This document shows, in pieces, positions 17,508-26,909 of a stretch of DNA of 64,000 bases. This DNA is from Archangiaceae bacterium (GTDB lineage Bacteria; Myxococcota; Myxococcia; Myxococcales; Myxococcaceae), in assembly GCA_016714225.1 (NCBI GenBank), contig JADJNS010000025.1, positions 62,001 to 126,000 of the forward strand. The letters run 5' to 3'. Numbering within the stretch: the stretch's first letter is position 1; each line of letters opens with the position of its first letter. The notes under the pieces were generated by a model, which was not told the DNA's origin, searched no databases, and saw only the letters and a program-made list of their open reading frames with translations. Made by a program: the position numbers and the translations under genes.

Positions 17508-18851
17508 GTGGGGACCCTGCTCAAAGGCGGAACTCTCATCGAGCTCGAGCCCGCTTCGGTCGAGGTCGCCGCGCTCCGCGTCGAAGACGGGAAGATCGTG
17601 TCGCGCGGCGCAGACGCGGTGCATCAGCCAGGCGACGAGATCATCGATCTTCACGGAAAGCTGGTTTTGCCGGGGCTGATCAGCGCCCACCACCACCTCT
17701 ATTCCACCCTGATGCGCGGCGCCCCGCGCGAGGGCGGAGGCTTCGGCGCCGAGCAGCAGGTGCAGCACCACCTCGAAGACGCGCTCGACCTCGAGGCGGT
17801 GCAGGCGGCGGCAGCGGCCGGCGGCCTCGAAGGGCTGATGTACGGCACCACCGCGGTGTTCGACCTGCACGCCTCGCCCAACGCGCCGCACGAGTCGCTC
17901 TCGCGCGTGGCGCACGGCCTGTCGGACATCGGCCTGCGCGCGGTGCTCTCGTACGCGGTGAGCGAGCGCCGCGGCCCCAAGGGCCGCGACGAGGGGCTCG
18001 AAGAGACGGTCGCGTTCTTGAAGCGCGCGCGCGGCCGCATTCGCGGCGCGTTTGGCGTCTACGGCATCGATGACCTCTCGGACGAGGGCGTCGCCGCGCT
18101 GCGCGAAGCGTGGCAGCCCAGCGGCGCGCTCTTGCAGCTGCACGTCGGTGAAGACCCGCTCGAAGAGAGCCGCTCGAAGGCACGCTTCAAGCTTTCGCCC
18201 TTCGAGCGGCTGCGCGACGCCGGTCTCATCGGCGAGCGCACCGTGCTCGCGCAGGGGGTGCACCTGTCGTGGCCCGACCTCAGCGAGGTGCTCGACCTCG
18301 GCGCGTGGATGGCGCACTGCCCGCGCAGCAACATGGCCAGCCAGACCGGCACCGCCGCGGCCGCCAAGTTCGGCGTGCGCGGCTGCATCGGCACCGACAC
18401 CCAGAGCCTCGACGTGCTGGCCGAGGCGCAGGCGGCGTGGCTGCGGGCGCGCGACGCAGGGCAGCCCATCGACGTGCTGCGCTACCTCGCCAACGGTCAC
18501 CGCCTCGCCACCGCCGCGTTCGGCGCGCCGCTGGGCCCGCTGCGCGCCGGCGCGCTCGCCGACCTGGTCATCTTCGACTACCGCCCGCCGGCCCCGCTCA
18601 ACGCCCAGACGCTCTCGGCGCACGTGCTCAACGGCCTGAGCTCGCGCCACGTCGAGTCGGTGATGGTCGACGGCCTGTGGCGGCTGTGGGGCCGCAAGCC
18701 GCTCGCGGTGAAGCCCGAAGACGTGGCCGGCACCGCGCGCCACGCGGCCCAGGCGACCTGGGCCCGCATGGCCGAGCTCGGCAAGGTGGTCGAAGGAGAG
18801 CTGGTCGAAGCCGAGCCGGTCGCGCCCCCGGTCGAGGTGCAGGCGACGTGA
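17508..18851 (+). CDS. SsnA-like amidohydrolase (metal-dependent aminohydrolase)
   Basis: The 447-aa protein starts with GTG. Metal ligands of the TIM-barrel amidohydrolase fold are visible: HHH in ISAHHHLYSTLMRG, His in LQLHVGED, His in VLAQGVHLSWPD and Asp in CIGTDTQS. LADLVIFDYRPP near the C-terminus belongs to the small beta-sandwich. The family hydrolyses C-N bonds of nucleobases, triazines or related rings. SsnA-like members are often next to purine or selenate/xanthine metabolism, but none is seen here. The substrate is unknown. Confidence 0.85.
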   Translation: MGTLLKGGTLIELEPASVEVAALRVEDGKIVSRGADAVHQPGDEIIDLHGKLVLPGLISAHHHLYSTLMRGAPREGGGFGAEQQVQHHLEDALDLEAVQAAAAAGGLEGLMYGTTAVFDLHASPNAPHESLSRVAHGLSDIGLRAVLSYAVSERRGPKGRDEGLEETVAFLKRARGRIRGAFGVYGIDDLSDEGVAALREAWQPSGALLQLHVGEDPLEESRSKARFKLSPFERLRDAGLIGERTVLAQGVHLSWPDLSEVLDLGAWMAHCPRSNMASQTGTAAAAKFGVRGCIGTDTQSLDVLAEAQAAWLRARDAGQPIDVLRYLANGHRLATAAFGAPLGPLRAGALADLVIFDYRPPAPLNAQTLSAHVLNGLSSRHVESVMVDGLWRLWGRKPLAVKPEDVAGTARHAAQATWARMAELGKVVEGELVEAEPVAPPVEVQAT

Positions 18852-18917
18852 GCTTTTTAGGCCGGTCGCTCGCGGTGAAGTAGAAGTCGGCAGCACTCGA
18901 AGGGGAGGGTTCACACC

Positions 18918-20453
18918 ATGCGCATCGCCACCATCTCGCTGCTCGCGCTCGCGTTCGCGTCAGGCTGTGGAAACAAAGGAGACGGCGGCACCGGCGGCGG
19001 TGGCGGAGGCGGCGGCACCGCCGGCGGAGCAGGCGGCGGCATGACGCCTCCGGTCGGGCAGGGCGAGTTCTGCCAGAAGCTCGCCGAGGCCCAGTGCAAC
19101 CGCGAGGTGCGCTGCGGCACGGTCGACTCGGCCAACCTGGGCCTGTGCAAGGCGCAGGTGAACGCCAGCTGCAGCAGCGCGCTCGGCATGGTCGACGCCG
19201 GGGTGCTCTCGTACGCCGCCTCCAACGCCGGCAAGTGCCTGAGCGACTACGAGGCGTACCCGTGCACGCGCACCGGCATTCCGGCCGTCGCATCGTGCGC
19301 CTCGGTGCTCGAAGGCGCCGGCACGTCGGGCAAGCCGTGCGCCAGCGGCTCGGTGGCGGTGGGCGGCCTCATCATCAACAACGGGCTCGCGGGCACCTGC
19401 GCGCAGGGCTACTGCACGGCCACCGGCCTGGCCTGCGGCGCGTGCGTCGCGTACCAGACCGTCGGCCAGACCTGTGACGGGCAGCGCATTCTCTCGGCCA
19501 CCCAGCGCTGCGACCCCGACACCACCTTCTGCCCGGTCGACGCCGGCTCGAGCCCGCGGCTGTGCCAGACCTTCAAGCCCAAAGACGCGCCGTGCACCTC
19601 GGCCGGCATTCTCAACATCAACGACGCCGAGTGCGCCGACCTCTGCGTCGAGCGCGGCGATGGCGGCTTCCGCTGCGGCTACAACGCGCCGGGCGAGGCG
19701 TGCCGCAACGCCGCGGCCTGTGGCCCCGACGCGTACTGCAAAGACCTGTTCGTGAACTGCGCGCGCATTCTCTGCACCACGGTGCGTGCCGGCGTGTGCA
19801 CGCCGCGCATCGCGCTGGGCAGCACCTGCATCAACGAAGAGCGCGACGACGGCTGCCGAGACGGCGGCACCTGCCTCGAGGGCAAGTGCGTGCCCGCGCC
19901 GTTCTACTCGCAGCCGGTGGGCAAGGAGTGCGACTCGATCACCCAGTGCGTCGAGGGCGCGTTCTGCAAGGACCTCGAGGGCACCCCCCCCGACGCGGGT
20001 GGTAGCCAGGGCGTGTGCGCCACCCGCCTCGCGGCCGGCTCGTCGTGCGGCACGGTGGTGTCGAACGATGACCCGTGCGTGTCGAGCGCGGCGTGCAACG
20101 GGCCCAACTGCGTGCCGTACAACTCGGCGGGCGGCAGCTGCAGCACCAGCGGCTCAGCGACCCAGCAGTGCAAGCACTTCCTCGACTGCTACCGGCCCGA
20201 TGCCGGGCTCGACGGCACCTGCCGGCTGCCGGCCGACGCGGGGCAGGCGTGCGGCTCGGCCGGCGTCACCTGCAAGGGCGAGAGCTACCCCAACGCGTTC
20301 TGCCAGGTGTTCGCAGGGGCCGCCCCCACCTGCGCCACCACGCCGCTCGCCGACGGCATGCCGTGCGCGCAGGCCGACAACTGCGCCTCGCGCCGGTGCC
20401 TCAACCCCGACGCCGGCAGCCTGAACCGCACCTGCCAGCCTTCCTGCTTCTAG
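18918..20453 (+). CDS. Cys-rich lipoprotein, first of a tandem pair
   Basis: The 511-aa product has a lipoprotein signal (MRIATISLLALAFASGCG) and a Gly-rich linker (~20-45). The body holds more than 40 cysteines in short spaced units such as CKDLF, GYCTATGLACGAC and CNGPNCVPYNSAGGSC. Dickkopf-like Cys-rich folds are often predicted for such myxobacterial proteins; I infer only a disulfide-stabilised surface protein. GGGAGGG-type Shine-Dalgarno bases precede the start (AAGGGGAGGG). It shares the whole block order with the next gene, 17 bases downstream. Confidence 0.82.
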   Translation: MRIATISLLALAFASGCGNKGDGGTGGGGGGGGTAGGAGGGMTPPVGQGEFCQKLAEAQCNREVRCGTVDSANLGLCKAQVNASCSSALGMVDAGVLSYAASNAGKCLSDYEAYPCTRTGIPAVASCASVLEGAGTSGKPCASGSVAVGGLIINNGLAGTCAQGYCTATGLACGACVAYQTVGQTCDGQRILSATQRCDPDTTFCPVDAGSSPRLCQTFKPKDAPCTSAGILNINDAECADLCVERGDGGFRCGYNAPGEACRNAAACGPDAYCKDLFVNCARILCTTVRAGVCTPRIALGSTCINEERDDGCRDGGTCLEGKCVPAPFYSQPVGKECDSITQCVEGAFCKDLEGTPPDAGGSQGVCATRLAAGSSCGTVVSNDDPCVSSAACNGPNCVPYNSAGGSCSTSGSATQQCKHFLDCYRPDAGLDGTCRLPADAGQACGSAGVTCKGESYPNAFCQVFAGAAPTCATTPLADGMPCAQADNCASRRCLNPDAGSLNRTCQPSCF

Positions 20454-20470
20454 TGAACGGAGAACATTCG

Positions 20471-22075
20471 ATGCGCATCGTCACGGCACTCTCGATGGCC
20501 GCGCTGCTCGCGGCCTGCGGCGGCAACGGCAACGGCAACACCGGCGGAGGCAGCGGCGGCAACGCAGGGAGCGGCACTGGCGGCAACGCAGGCAGCGGCA
20601 CGGGCGGCAGCACCGGCGGCGGCACCGGTGGAAACGCGGGCAGCGGCCAAGGCGGCGGTTCGGCGACCGGCGGCGGCACCGGCGGCACGGGGGGCGGCAC
20701 GCAGCCGAGCTTCTGCACGCAGCTGGCGAACGCGCAGTGCGCGCGCGACGTTCGCTGCAGCTCGGTCGACACCACCAACGGTGGGCTGTGCGTGGCGCAG
20801 GCGAAGCTCGCGTGCGAGCGCACCTTCAGCATCGCCGACTCAGGCGCCGTGCGCGTCGACGCGGCCGCGACCGCGCGCTGTCTCACCGACATCACCGGCT
20901 ACCCGTGCACGCACGGCTCGGGAGCGGTGCCGCCCTCTTGCCTCGAGGCCTTCAGCCCCGGGGGCGTGCCCGGCTCGCCCTGCGCAGTGTTCGCGCAGGT
21001 GGGCCCGGTGCTGGTGCAAGACACCTGTCGCCAGGGCCGCTGCGTGGGCGGCGCGAGCACCTGCAACGTGTGCGCGGCGTACCAGAACCTCGGCCAGACC
21101 TGTAACCACAACCTCTTCGGCGGCCCGCAGACCTGCGACCCGTCGATGGGCTACTGCCCGGTGGCCGACGGCGGCTCGCGCAATTGCCAGCCGTTCGCCG
21201 CGGCCGGCACCGCGTGCGTCGGCTTCAGCTTCGACGACAGCATCTGCGCGGGCGGCAACTGCATTCAGCGCGCCGACGGTGGCTACCGGTGCGGATTTCT
21301 CGCGGCGGGCGAGCGGTGCAGCGACCCCGACGCGTGCGGCCCCACCGGCTACTGCAAGAACCTCTTCCGCAGCGGCTGCCCGTTCAACTGCCAGCTGCAG
21401 CGCGCGGGGGTGTGCACTGCGCGCATCGCGATGGGCGCGTCGTGCATCAACGAGCAGAGCGACGACGGCTGCTCCGACGCGGGCACCTGCCTCGAGAGCA
21501 CCTGCAAGCCGCGCCCGTTCTACTCGCGCGCCATCGGGCAAGAATGCGACTCGCAGACCGACTGCGTCGACAGCGCGTACTGCAAAGACAACTACGCCAC
21601 GCCGCCCGACGCCGGCGGCCGCGCGGGCGTGTGCGCGATGCGCTCGACGGCGGGCTCGTCGTGCATGGCCGACCCGGGCAGCGGCGAAGACCCCTGCGCG
21701 CAGGGCGCGTTCTGCCCGCCGCTCGCGGGCGGCAACTGCAAGCCGTACAACTCGGCGGGCGGCATCTGCGGCCTAGCCGACCGGTGCAAGGCGTACCTCG
21801 ACTGCTACATCAGCGACGGCGGGCTGTTCGCCAGCGGCGTGTGCCGCCTGCCTGCCGATGGTGGCCAGCACTGCGGCGTTCACGGCGTGAGCTGCAAGAG
21901 CGAGAGCTTCCCCGACTGGTACTGCGCCAGCGACGGCGGCGGGCTGCCCACCGCGGGCTCGTGCGCGCCGCCGCTCGACGACGGCCAGCCCTGCGGCAGC
22001 GCCGACACCTGCAAGTCGTACCGGTGCCTGAGCTTCGACGGCGGGCAGCAGTTCTGCCAGCCGAAGTGTCTCTGA
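20471..22075 (+). CDS. Cys-rich lipoprotein, second of a tandem pair
   Basis: The start is ATG 20471, with CGGAGAAC as ribosome-binding site. The signal is MRIVTALSMAALLAACGG, then a longer Gly/Asn/Ser-rich linker (~20-75), then a Cys-rich body collinear with the preceding protein. Both carry FCTQLANAQCARDVRC-like, GQTC, CINE-DDGC-D-GTCLE and PFYS--G-ECDS blocks. It is clearly a tandem duplication followed by divergence. It is probably co-transcribed with its twin and exposed at the outer membrane. Confidence 0.82.
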   Translation: MRIVTALSMAALLAACGGNGNGNTGGGSGGNAGSGTGGNAGSGTGGSTGGGTGGNAGSGQGGGSATGGGTGGTGGGTQPSFCTQLANAQCARDVRCSSVDTTNGGLCVAQAKLACERTFSIADSGAVRVDAAATARCLTDITGYPCTHGSGAVPPSCLEAFSPGGVPGSPCAVFAQVGPVLVQDTCRQGRCVGGASTCNVCAAYQNLGQTCNHNLFGGPQTCDPSMGYCPVADGGSRNCQPFAAAGTACVGFSFDDSICAGGNCIQRADGGYRCGFLAAGERCSDPDACGPTGYCKNLFRSGCPFNCQLQRAGVCTARIAMGASCINEQSDDGCSDAGTCLESTCKPRPFYSRAIGQECDSQTDCVDSAYCKDNYATPPDAGGRAGVCAMRSTAGSSCMADPGSGEDPCAQGAFCPPLAGGNCKPYNSAGGICGLADRCKAYLDCYISDGGLFASGVCRLPADGGQHCGVHGVSCKSESFPDWYCASDGGGLPTAGSCAPPLDDGQPCGSADTCKSYRCLSFDGGQQFCQPKCL

Positions 22076-22090
22076 GCCGGTAGCCGACCG

Positions 22091-23125
22091 ATGCGCGACC
22101 GCGTCCGCGAGTTCTTCAGCGAGAAGACCGCGCGGCGCGGCCTGCTGCTGGCGCTGTTCGTGGGCGGGCTGGCGGTGTTCTGGAAGCTGCTCCCGCTGCT
22201 GGCGTTCTTCGTCAGCTTCGAGCGCGGGCTGCACTTCAGCGCCGGGGTGCTGAACCGGCGGTTCAAGTGGTCGCGCGGCGCGGCCCTGGGCGTGGTGCTC
22301 ACCCTGTGCGCGGTGGTGGTGGTGCTGCTGGCCTGGCTGTCGGCCGGCAAGCTGGCCAGGGTGGTGGTCGAGGCGCGCGACACGCTGCCCGAGCGCATGG
22401 CGGCGCTGCGCGAGCACCCCTGGTACCTCGAGCTCAAAGAGAAGCTCCCCGACAGCGAGAAGCTGGCCCAGTCGGCCGAGCACTACGCCGGGCGGGTGGC
22501 GAAGTCGGCGGCCACGCTCGGCCACCTGGTGCTGCTGGGAATCATCGGCTTCATTCTCGCGATCATCTTCTTTCTCGACGAGAAAGCCGTGCAGGCGTTT
22601 CGCGAGCGGCTGCCCGAAGCGACCCTGAGCGGCACCCTGGCGCGCTGGTTCGAGCACCTCGCCGAGGCCATCAGCCTCACCGTGCAGCTGCAGCTGGTGG
22701 TGGCGCTCAGCAACACCGTGCTCACCCTGCCGGTGCTGCTGCTGCTCGGCGTGCCGCACGTGCCCGCGCTGATGGTGCTCATCTTCGTGAGCGGCCTCAT
22801 ACCCGTGGTGGGCAACCTGCTCGCCGGCAGCGTGCTGGTGGTGCTCTCGTACCAGGCCAAGGGCTGGCTCGGAGTGGGCCTGTTCGTCGGCCTCACCTTC
22901 GTGCTGCACAAGATCGAGGCCTACTACCTGAACCCGCGGCTCACCGCGCGGCACGTGCCGCTGCCCGGCTTCGTGCTGGTGGTGAGCCTCATCTGCTTCG
23001 AGCACCTGTTCGGCTTCGTGGGGCTCTTCCTCTCGTTCCCCTTCCTCTACGTGGCGGGGAAGATTCGGGCCGAGTTCGCCGAAGAAGACGCCAGGGACAA
23101 GCTGCCCACCCCCGACCGGCTCTGA
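22091..23125 (+). CDS. AI-2E family (PerM-like) transporter
   Basis: The 344-aa membrane protein has about seven or eight helices. The family's large soluble loop sits between helices 2 and 3 (residues ~95-150). The C-terminal hallmark segments are present: VPALMVLIFVSGLIPVVGNL and HKIEAYYLNPRL. Members have been linked to autoinducer-2 export, Na+/H+ exchange and permease roles, so the substrate cannot be assigned. It starts 15 bases after the lipoprotein pair. Confidence 0.85.
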   Translation: MRDRVREFFSEKTARRGLLLALFVGGLAVFWKLLPLLAFFVSFERGLHFSAGVLNRRFKWSRGAALGVVLTLCAVVVVLLAWLSAGKLARVVVEARDTLPERMAALREHPWYLELKEKLPDSEKLAQSAEHYAGRVAKSAATLGHLVLLGIIGFILAIIFFLDEKAVQAFRERLPEATLSGTLARWFEHLAEAISLTVQLQLVVALSNTVLTLPVLLLLGVPHVPALMVLIFVSGLIPVVGNLLAGSVLVVLSYQAKGWLGVGLFVGLTFVLHKIEAYYLNPRLTARHVPLPGFVLVVSLICFEHLFGFVGLFLSFPFLYVAGKIRAEFAEEDARDKLPTPDRL

Positions 23126-23172
23126 AGCGCGGCCGGCTGGTAAACGCCGGGTGGGCCTGTTAGCGATACGGC

Positions 23173-23700
23173 ATGTTCGCCTCGCTGATGACCGCGCTGC
23201 TGGCCACCACCCCTGCTGTCGGCGACGTGGCTCCCGACTTCACCGCGAAAGACATCGACGGCACCGCGCTCACCCTGTCGAAGCTGGTCGAAGAGGGCCC
23301 GGTGATTCTGGCCTTCTTCCCCAAGGCCTTCACCGGCGGTTGAACGCGCGAAATGCAAGCGTACCGGGACCGGTATGCCGAGATTCAGAAGCTGCACGGC
23401 CGCGTCATCGCGGTCTCGACCGATGACGTCGAGACGCTGAAGAAGTGGCGCGCCGAGCTCAAAGCCCCGCAGACCTTCGTCTCTGACGCCGACCAGAAGC
23501 TGGTGAAGCTGTTCGACACCAAGCTGCCCATCGTCGGCATCGCCGCGCGGCGCACCTTCACCATCGGCAAGGGCCGCAAGGTGACCGAGGTCATCGCGGG
23601 CAATGACGCCATCGACCCGTCGAGCTCGGTGCGCGCGTGCGGGCTGCACGCCCACGACGAGCCGCCCAAGACTGAAGCGGCTCGCGACGGCGGGAAGTGA
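23173..23700 (+). CDS. Selenocysteine-containing peroxiredoxin (TGA at 23341 read as Sec)
   Basis: Reading TGA 23341-23343 as selenocysteine gives a continuous 175-aa thioredoxin-fold peroxiredoxin. It has a signal-like N-terminus (MFASLMTALLATTPAV), VGDVAPDFTAKDIDGT, then ILAFFPKAFTGG-U-TREMQAYRD. AhpC/TSA (BCP-type) proteins have the peroxidatic cysteine exactly there (FTPGCTKE), so U57 replaces it. HGRVIAVSTDDVETLKKW and FVSDADQKLVKLF follow in the same frame. A hairpin fitting a bacterial SECIS lies at 23359-23378. Cys in VRACGL could be the resolving thiol. The protein would reduce peroxides. Ordinary ORF calling would split or miss it. Confidence 0.85.
23359..23378 (+). promoter_or_regulatory. 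Bacterial SECIS-like hairpin in the peroxiredoxin gene
   Basis: GCGTACCG pairs with CGGTATGC (eight pairs, one G-U), closing the loop GGAC. The loop begins 23 bases after the UGA and its first two bases are G. That fits the published bacterial SECIS pattern: a short stem, a G-started apical loop and roughly 16-37 bases of spacing. Confidence 0.75.
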
Positions 23701-23709
23701 AGCGACCGC

Positions 23710-24708
23710 TCAGCTGCGCTTGATGAGCGCGGCAGGAGCGGGCGCGGCGAGCGGCAGCGGCAGCAGCGGCTCAGCCTCGGGGCGGGCGGGAATGATGCCC
23801 TTGCCGAACACGCTCTGCAGCTCGAGCTGGCGGCGCTGCGCGTCGCTGTACTTGAGGTGCACGTAGCGGGTCTGGTCTTCGGGAACTTTCAGCTTCCACA
23901 CCAGGCCGACCAGCGAGAACAGCCGGAGCACGTAGTAGCTCAGGTCGATCTCCCACCAGAACCAACCCTGGTTGGCGGTGTTCTGATGGTAGTGGTGGTT
24001 GTTGTGCCAGCCCTCACCGCAGGTGATGAGCGCGAGCACGAAGTTGTTACGGCTGGTGTCGGTGGTCAGGTAGCGGCGCTTGCCGAACACGTGGCTGAGC
24101 GAGTTGATGGTGAAGGTGCCGTGCCACAGCACCACGGTGCTGATGAAGCCGCCCCACAGCACGAAGCCCCAGCCGCCGAGCAGGTACAGCGCGACCAGGC
24201 CGACCACCGGCGGCAGCCAGTAGTGCTTGTTGATCCACTTGATCTCGGGGAACCGGGAGAAGTCTTTGATCTGCTCCCAGCGCGGCTCGTCGTACTTGCT
24301 GCAGAGAATCCACCCGACCTGGCTCCACCAGAAGCCGCGCAGGGTGGGCGAGTGAATGTCGCCCGGCTGGTCGCTCTCTTTGTGGTGGTGGCGGTGATGC
24401 GACGCCCACCACAGCACGCCCTTCTGCGCCGACATCTCGGCCATGAAGGCGATCACGAACTGAAACCAGCGCGAGGTCTGGTACGCGCGGTGCGAGAAGT
24501 ACCGGTGGTAGCCCGCGGTGATGAAGAACATTCGCAGGTAGTAGGTGAAGACCAGCAGCGCCACGTACTCCCACTTGAACGGCATCAAGAACGCCAGCAG
24601 CGGCGTCAGGTGCGCCAGAAAGAAGGGAATACTCTTCACCCAGTTCACGCGGTCGTGGCTGGGGTCGTTCGAGTCGTAGGTCGCTTGGGCGGTCGTGGGC
24701 GCGTTCAT
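23710..24708 (-). CDS. Acyl-CoA (delta-9 type) fatty acid desaturase
   Basis: The 332-aa integral membrane protein has the three His boxes of the stearoyl-CoA desaturase family: HRYFSH, HHRHHH and HNNHH. Hydrophobic segments flank them at the usual places. The reaction puts a cis double bond into a saturated acyl chain using O2 and two electrons at a di-iron site in the membrane. It converges on the peroxiredoxin gene, 9 bases apart. It is the only obvious membrane-lipid modifying gene here. Confidence 0.9.
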   Translation of the reverse strand: MNAPTTAQATYDSNDPSHDRVNWVKSIPFFLAHLTPLLAFLMPFKWEYVALLVFTYYLRMFFITAGYHRYFSHRAYQTSRWFQFVIAFMAEMSAQKGVLWWASHHRHHHKESDQPGDIHSPTLRGFWWSQVGWILCSKYDEPRWEQIKDFSRFPEIKWINKHYWLPPVVGLVALYLLGGWGFVLWGGFISTVVLWHGTFTINSLSHVFGKRRYLTTDTSRNNFVLALITCGEGWHNNHHYHQNTANQGWFWWEIDLSYYVLRLFSLVGLVWKLKVPEDQTRYVHLKYSDAQRRQLELQSVFGKGIIPARPEAEPLLPLPLAAPAPAALIKRS

Positions 24709-24748
24709 TTGGGGTCCGTTCGACGGGTGAGCTACCCCATGAAACAGG

Positions 24749-24774
24749 CCCCTGAGTCATCGCTTTGTCAGGGG
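24749..24774 (-). terminator. Possible terminator hairpin after the two-domain lipoprotein gene
   Basis: CCCCTGA (24749-24755) pairs with TCAGGGG (24768-24774) around a 12-base loop, in the gap between the lipoprotein stop and the desaturase start. There is no T-run, so it may be only a weak or Rho-assisted stop. Confidence 0.35.
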
Positions 24775-24800
24775 AAACCCCAACGTTACGAGGGCGCAGC

Positions 24801-26909
24801 TCAGCGCTCGAAGCAGTACACCCGCGCCGGGTTTCCGCACCCCAGGTTGCCGAGCTGAAAAGAGGCCCCCGACACGAAGTGGGTGACGCCGACGACGCCT
24901 AAGCCCGCGGTGGTGCCCCAGTTGGTGCAGTTGGTCGCGGTGCTCGACGGCACGCTCGGGTCCCCGCCCGTCCACACCTGCGTACCTGGGGGCACGATGC
25001 CGCCGTCGAGCTGCCGGCTGATGCCCGCCAGCTGGGTGCGGGTCGAGTAGGTCAGCTCGTTGGCCTGCGGAAAGAGCTTCACGTTGTCCGCGCGGTACCA
25101 GGTGCCGGCGGTGGTGCTCACCAGGCTCCTGGCGCCCACCGTGTCGGTGCCGCGCATCGCCACGAAGGTGTTGGTGGTGCCCGCCTCGCCGTTGCAGAGC
25201 ATGTTCGCCATCGCCGCCGAGGTGTTGCCGTTGACCGAGCCCGCGCTCACGAACGCCAGGCGGGTGCCGCCAGGCCGCGGCGGCACCACCAGCGGCGCGC
25301 GGCCACCGACCTCGAGGCACAGCACCCAGGCGGTGCTGTCGCAGCGGGGGCCGCTGTTCATGAACCAGGTGCCCTCGTTGAGGCTGTAGCCCTGGGCGCC
25401 GTAGTTCGAGGTGTCGGAGGCTGTCCAGTTGAGGCAGTTCGAGGTGGCGACGCCGCCGTCGTACATGTCGAACCCCGACCACAGGCCCTCGTTCTTGACC
25501 GCGCCGATGCCATCGAGCATCGGCGGAGTCATCACCCGGCCGTTGACGATGTCGGCAGGCAGGTCGGCGAACGGCTGCCCGTCGGTGCGCACCCAGCCGC
25601 GCGAGCTGCCCAGCGCCGAGACCAGCGTGCCGCTGCTGTCGTTCACGCCGTACACCCAGCTGGTGCCCGCGCGGGTGAGCCCGGCCGACATGGCGGCAGC
25701 GGCGCAGAGGTTGGCGCCGGCCTTGAACGCGCCGTTCGTCGGGCCGGCCAGGAACACCCGGTTGTACGGGTCGAAGCGCGCGCTGGCGGTCGACGCGTCG
25801 GCGCTCATGCTCAGCGTGCAGTCGGGGCCGCCGGCCGGGCAGGCCGCCGCCCACTCGACGAAGTGGGCGAGGCCGTTCAGCGCTCCGGCATGCAACGTCA
25901 CGGCGGTGCCGCGCGGCGCGACGTGCGTGCAGCGGCCCGGGCAGTCGATGCCGCCGTCGTCGGTGAAGATTCGCCCCCCGTCGGAGATGAGCCCCGTTCG
26001 GCCCACGGTGAGCGAGGTGAGCGCGACTCCGGCGCCGTCGAGGGTCACCACCGCGTCGGGCAGCGAGTTGGGCGTGAAGTGAAGCCTGGCGTCGAGCGGA
26101 CCCTCGGACCTGGGCGTGAAGCGCAGCGTGACGGTGCACCCCGCGTCGTTGGCGAAGGTGGCGCCGGCAGAGCACCCGTTGGCCACGATGCTGAAGTCGT
26201 CGGCGGCCCCGACGGTGTCTTCCAGCGTCACGCTGCTCAGCGTCACCTGCGGGGTGCCGGTGTTGCGAAAGGTCACCTGCTGCACCGCCGAGGGGGTCGC
26301 CACCACCACCGGCCCGAAGTCGAGGCCCCCGGGCATCGCCGCGTAGCGCACGCCCGGCGGCGTGCTGGTGCCGAGGGTGTGAATGAGCACGTCGGGCGCC
26401 GGCGCCGCGCTCACGGTCAGCTTCTTGTCGTCTTGCGCCACCAGAATGGGCGCGTAGCGAATGGTCAACACGCACCCGGCGTCGGGCGCCAGCGGGCCGC
26501 TGCAGGCGTTCTGCACCGAGAAGAGCAGCTGGTTCTCGGGGTCGGCGGTGGGCGTGGCGAGCATCACCTCGCCGGTGTTGGTGATGGTGAGCGGCAGGTC
26601 TCTGGTGGTGTTCTGCTCGACGCTCGAGAAGTTGAGCGGCGAGGGCGTCACGGTGAAGCGCGCCACCGGAGCCGCGCCGCCTCCGCTGCCGCCCGCAGTC
26701 GCGCCGCCGCCGGTGCCTGCGGTGCCGCCGCCCGTGCCTCCACTGCCGCCCGCGGTCGCGCCGCCGCCGGCGCCTCCGCTGCCGCCTGCGGCTGCGCCGC
26801 CTGCCGCGCCGTCGCACAGGCCGGCGTCGTGGCAGGCCGCCAGCCGCTCGTCCCACGGCAAGCAGCGGGTGAGCAGGGGTAGCGTGAGCAGGAGCAACGC
26901 ACGGTGCAT
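24801..26909 (-). CDS. Lipoprotein with choice-of-anchor-D repeats and two DUF1554-like domains
   Basis: ATG 26909 follows GGGAGGTG, a strong Shine-Dalgarno. Of 702 residues, the signal is MHRALLLLTLPLLTRC (lipobox LTRC), then a Gly/Ala/Ser linker (~30-70). Two immunoglobulin-like choice-of-anchor-D repeats span ~75-300 (LNFSSVEQNTTRDLPLTITN, LDFGPVVVATPSAVQQVTF). A small repeat carrying ECP/CPGRC-type cysteines follows. Two DUF1554-like (endostatin/C-type-lectin-like) domains span ~370-700: RVFLAGPTNGAFKAGANLC and LAFVSAGSVNGNTSAAMA. It is likely a surface adhesin. Its ATG shares an A with the preceding gene's TGA, so translation is coupled. Confidence 0.78.
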   Translation of the reverse strand: MHRALLLLTLPLLTRCLPWDERLAACHDAGLCDGAAGGAAAGGSGGAGGGATAGGSGGTGGGTAGTGGGATAGGSGGGAAPVARFTVTPSPLNFSSVEQNTTRDLPLTITNTGEVMLATPTADPENQLLFSVQNACSGPLAPDAGCVLTIRYAPILVAQDDKKLTVSAAPAPDVLIHTLGTSTPPGVRYAAMPGGLDFGPVVVATPSAVQQVTFRNTGTPQVTLSSVTLEDTVGAADDFSIVANGCSAGATFANDAGCTVTLRFTPRSEGPLDARLHFTPNSLPDAVVTLDGAGVALTSLTVGRTGLISDGGRIFTDDGGIDCPGRCTHVAPRGTAVTLHAGALNGLAHFVEWAAACPAGGPDCTLSMSADASTASARFDPYNRVFLAGPTNGAFKAGANLCAAAAMSAGLTRAGTSWVYGVNDSSGTLVSALGSSRGWVRTDGQPFADLPADIVNGRVMTPPMLDGIGAVKNEGLWSGFDMYDGGVATSNCLNWTASDTSNYGAQGYSLNEGTWFMNSGPRCDSTAWVLCLEVGGRAPLVVPPRPGGTRLAFVSAGSVNGNTSAAMANMLCNGEAGTTNTFVAMRGTDTVGARSLVSTTAGTWYRADNVKLFPQANELTYSTRTQLAGISRQLDGGIVPPGTQVWTGGDPSVPSSTATNCTNWGTTAGLGVVGVTHFVSGASFQLGNLGCGNPARVYCFER

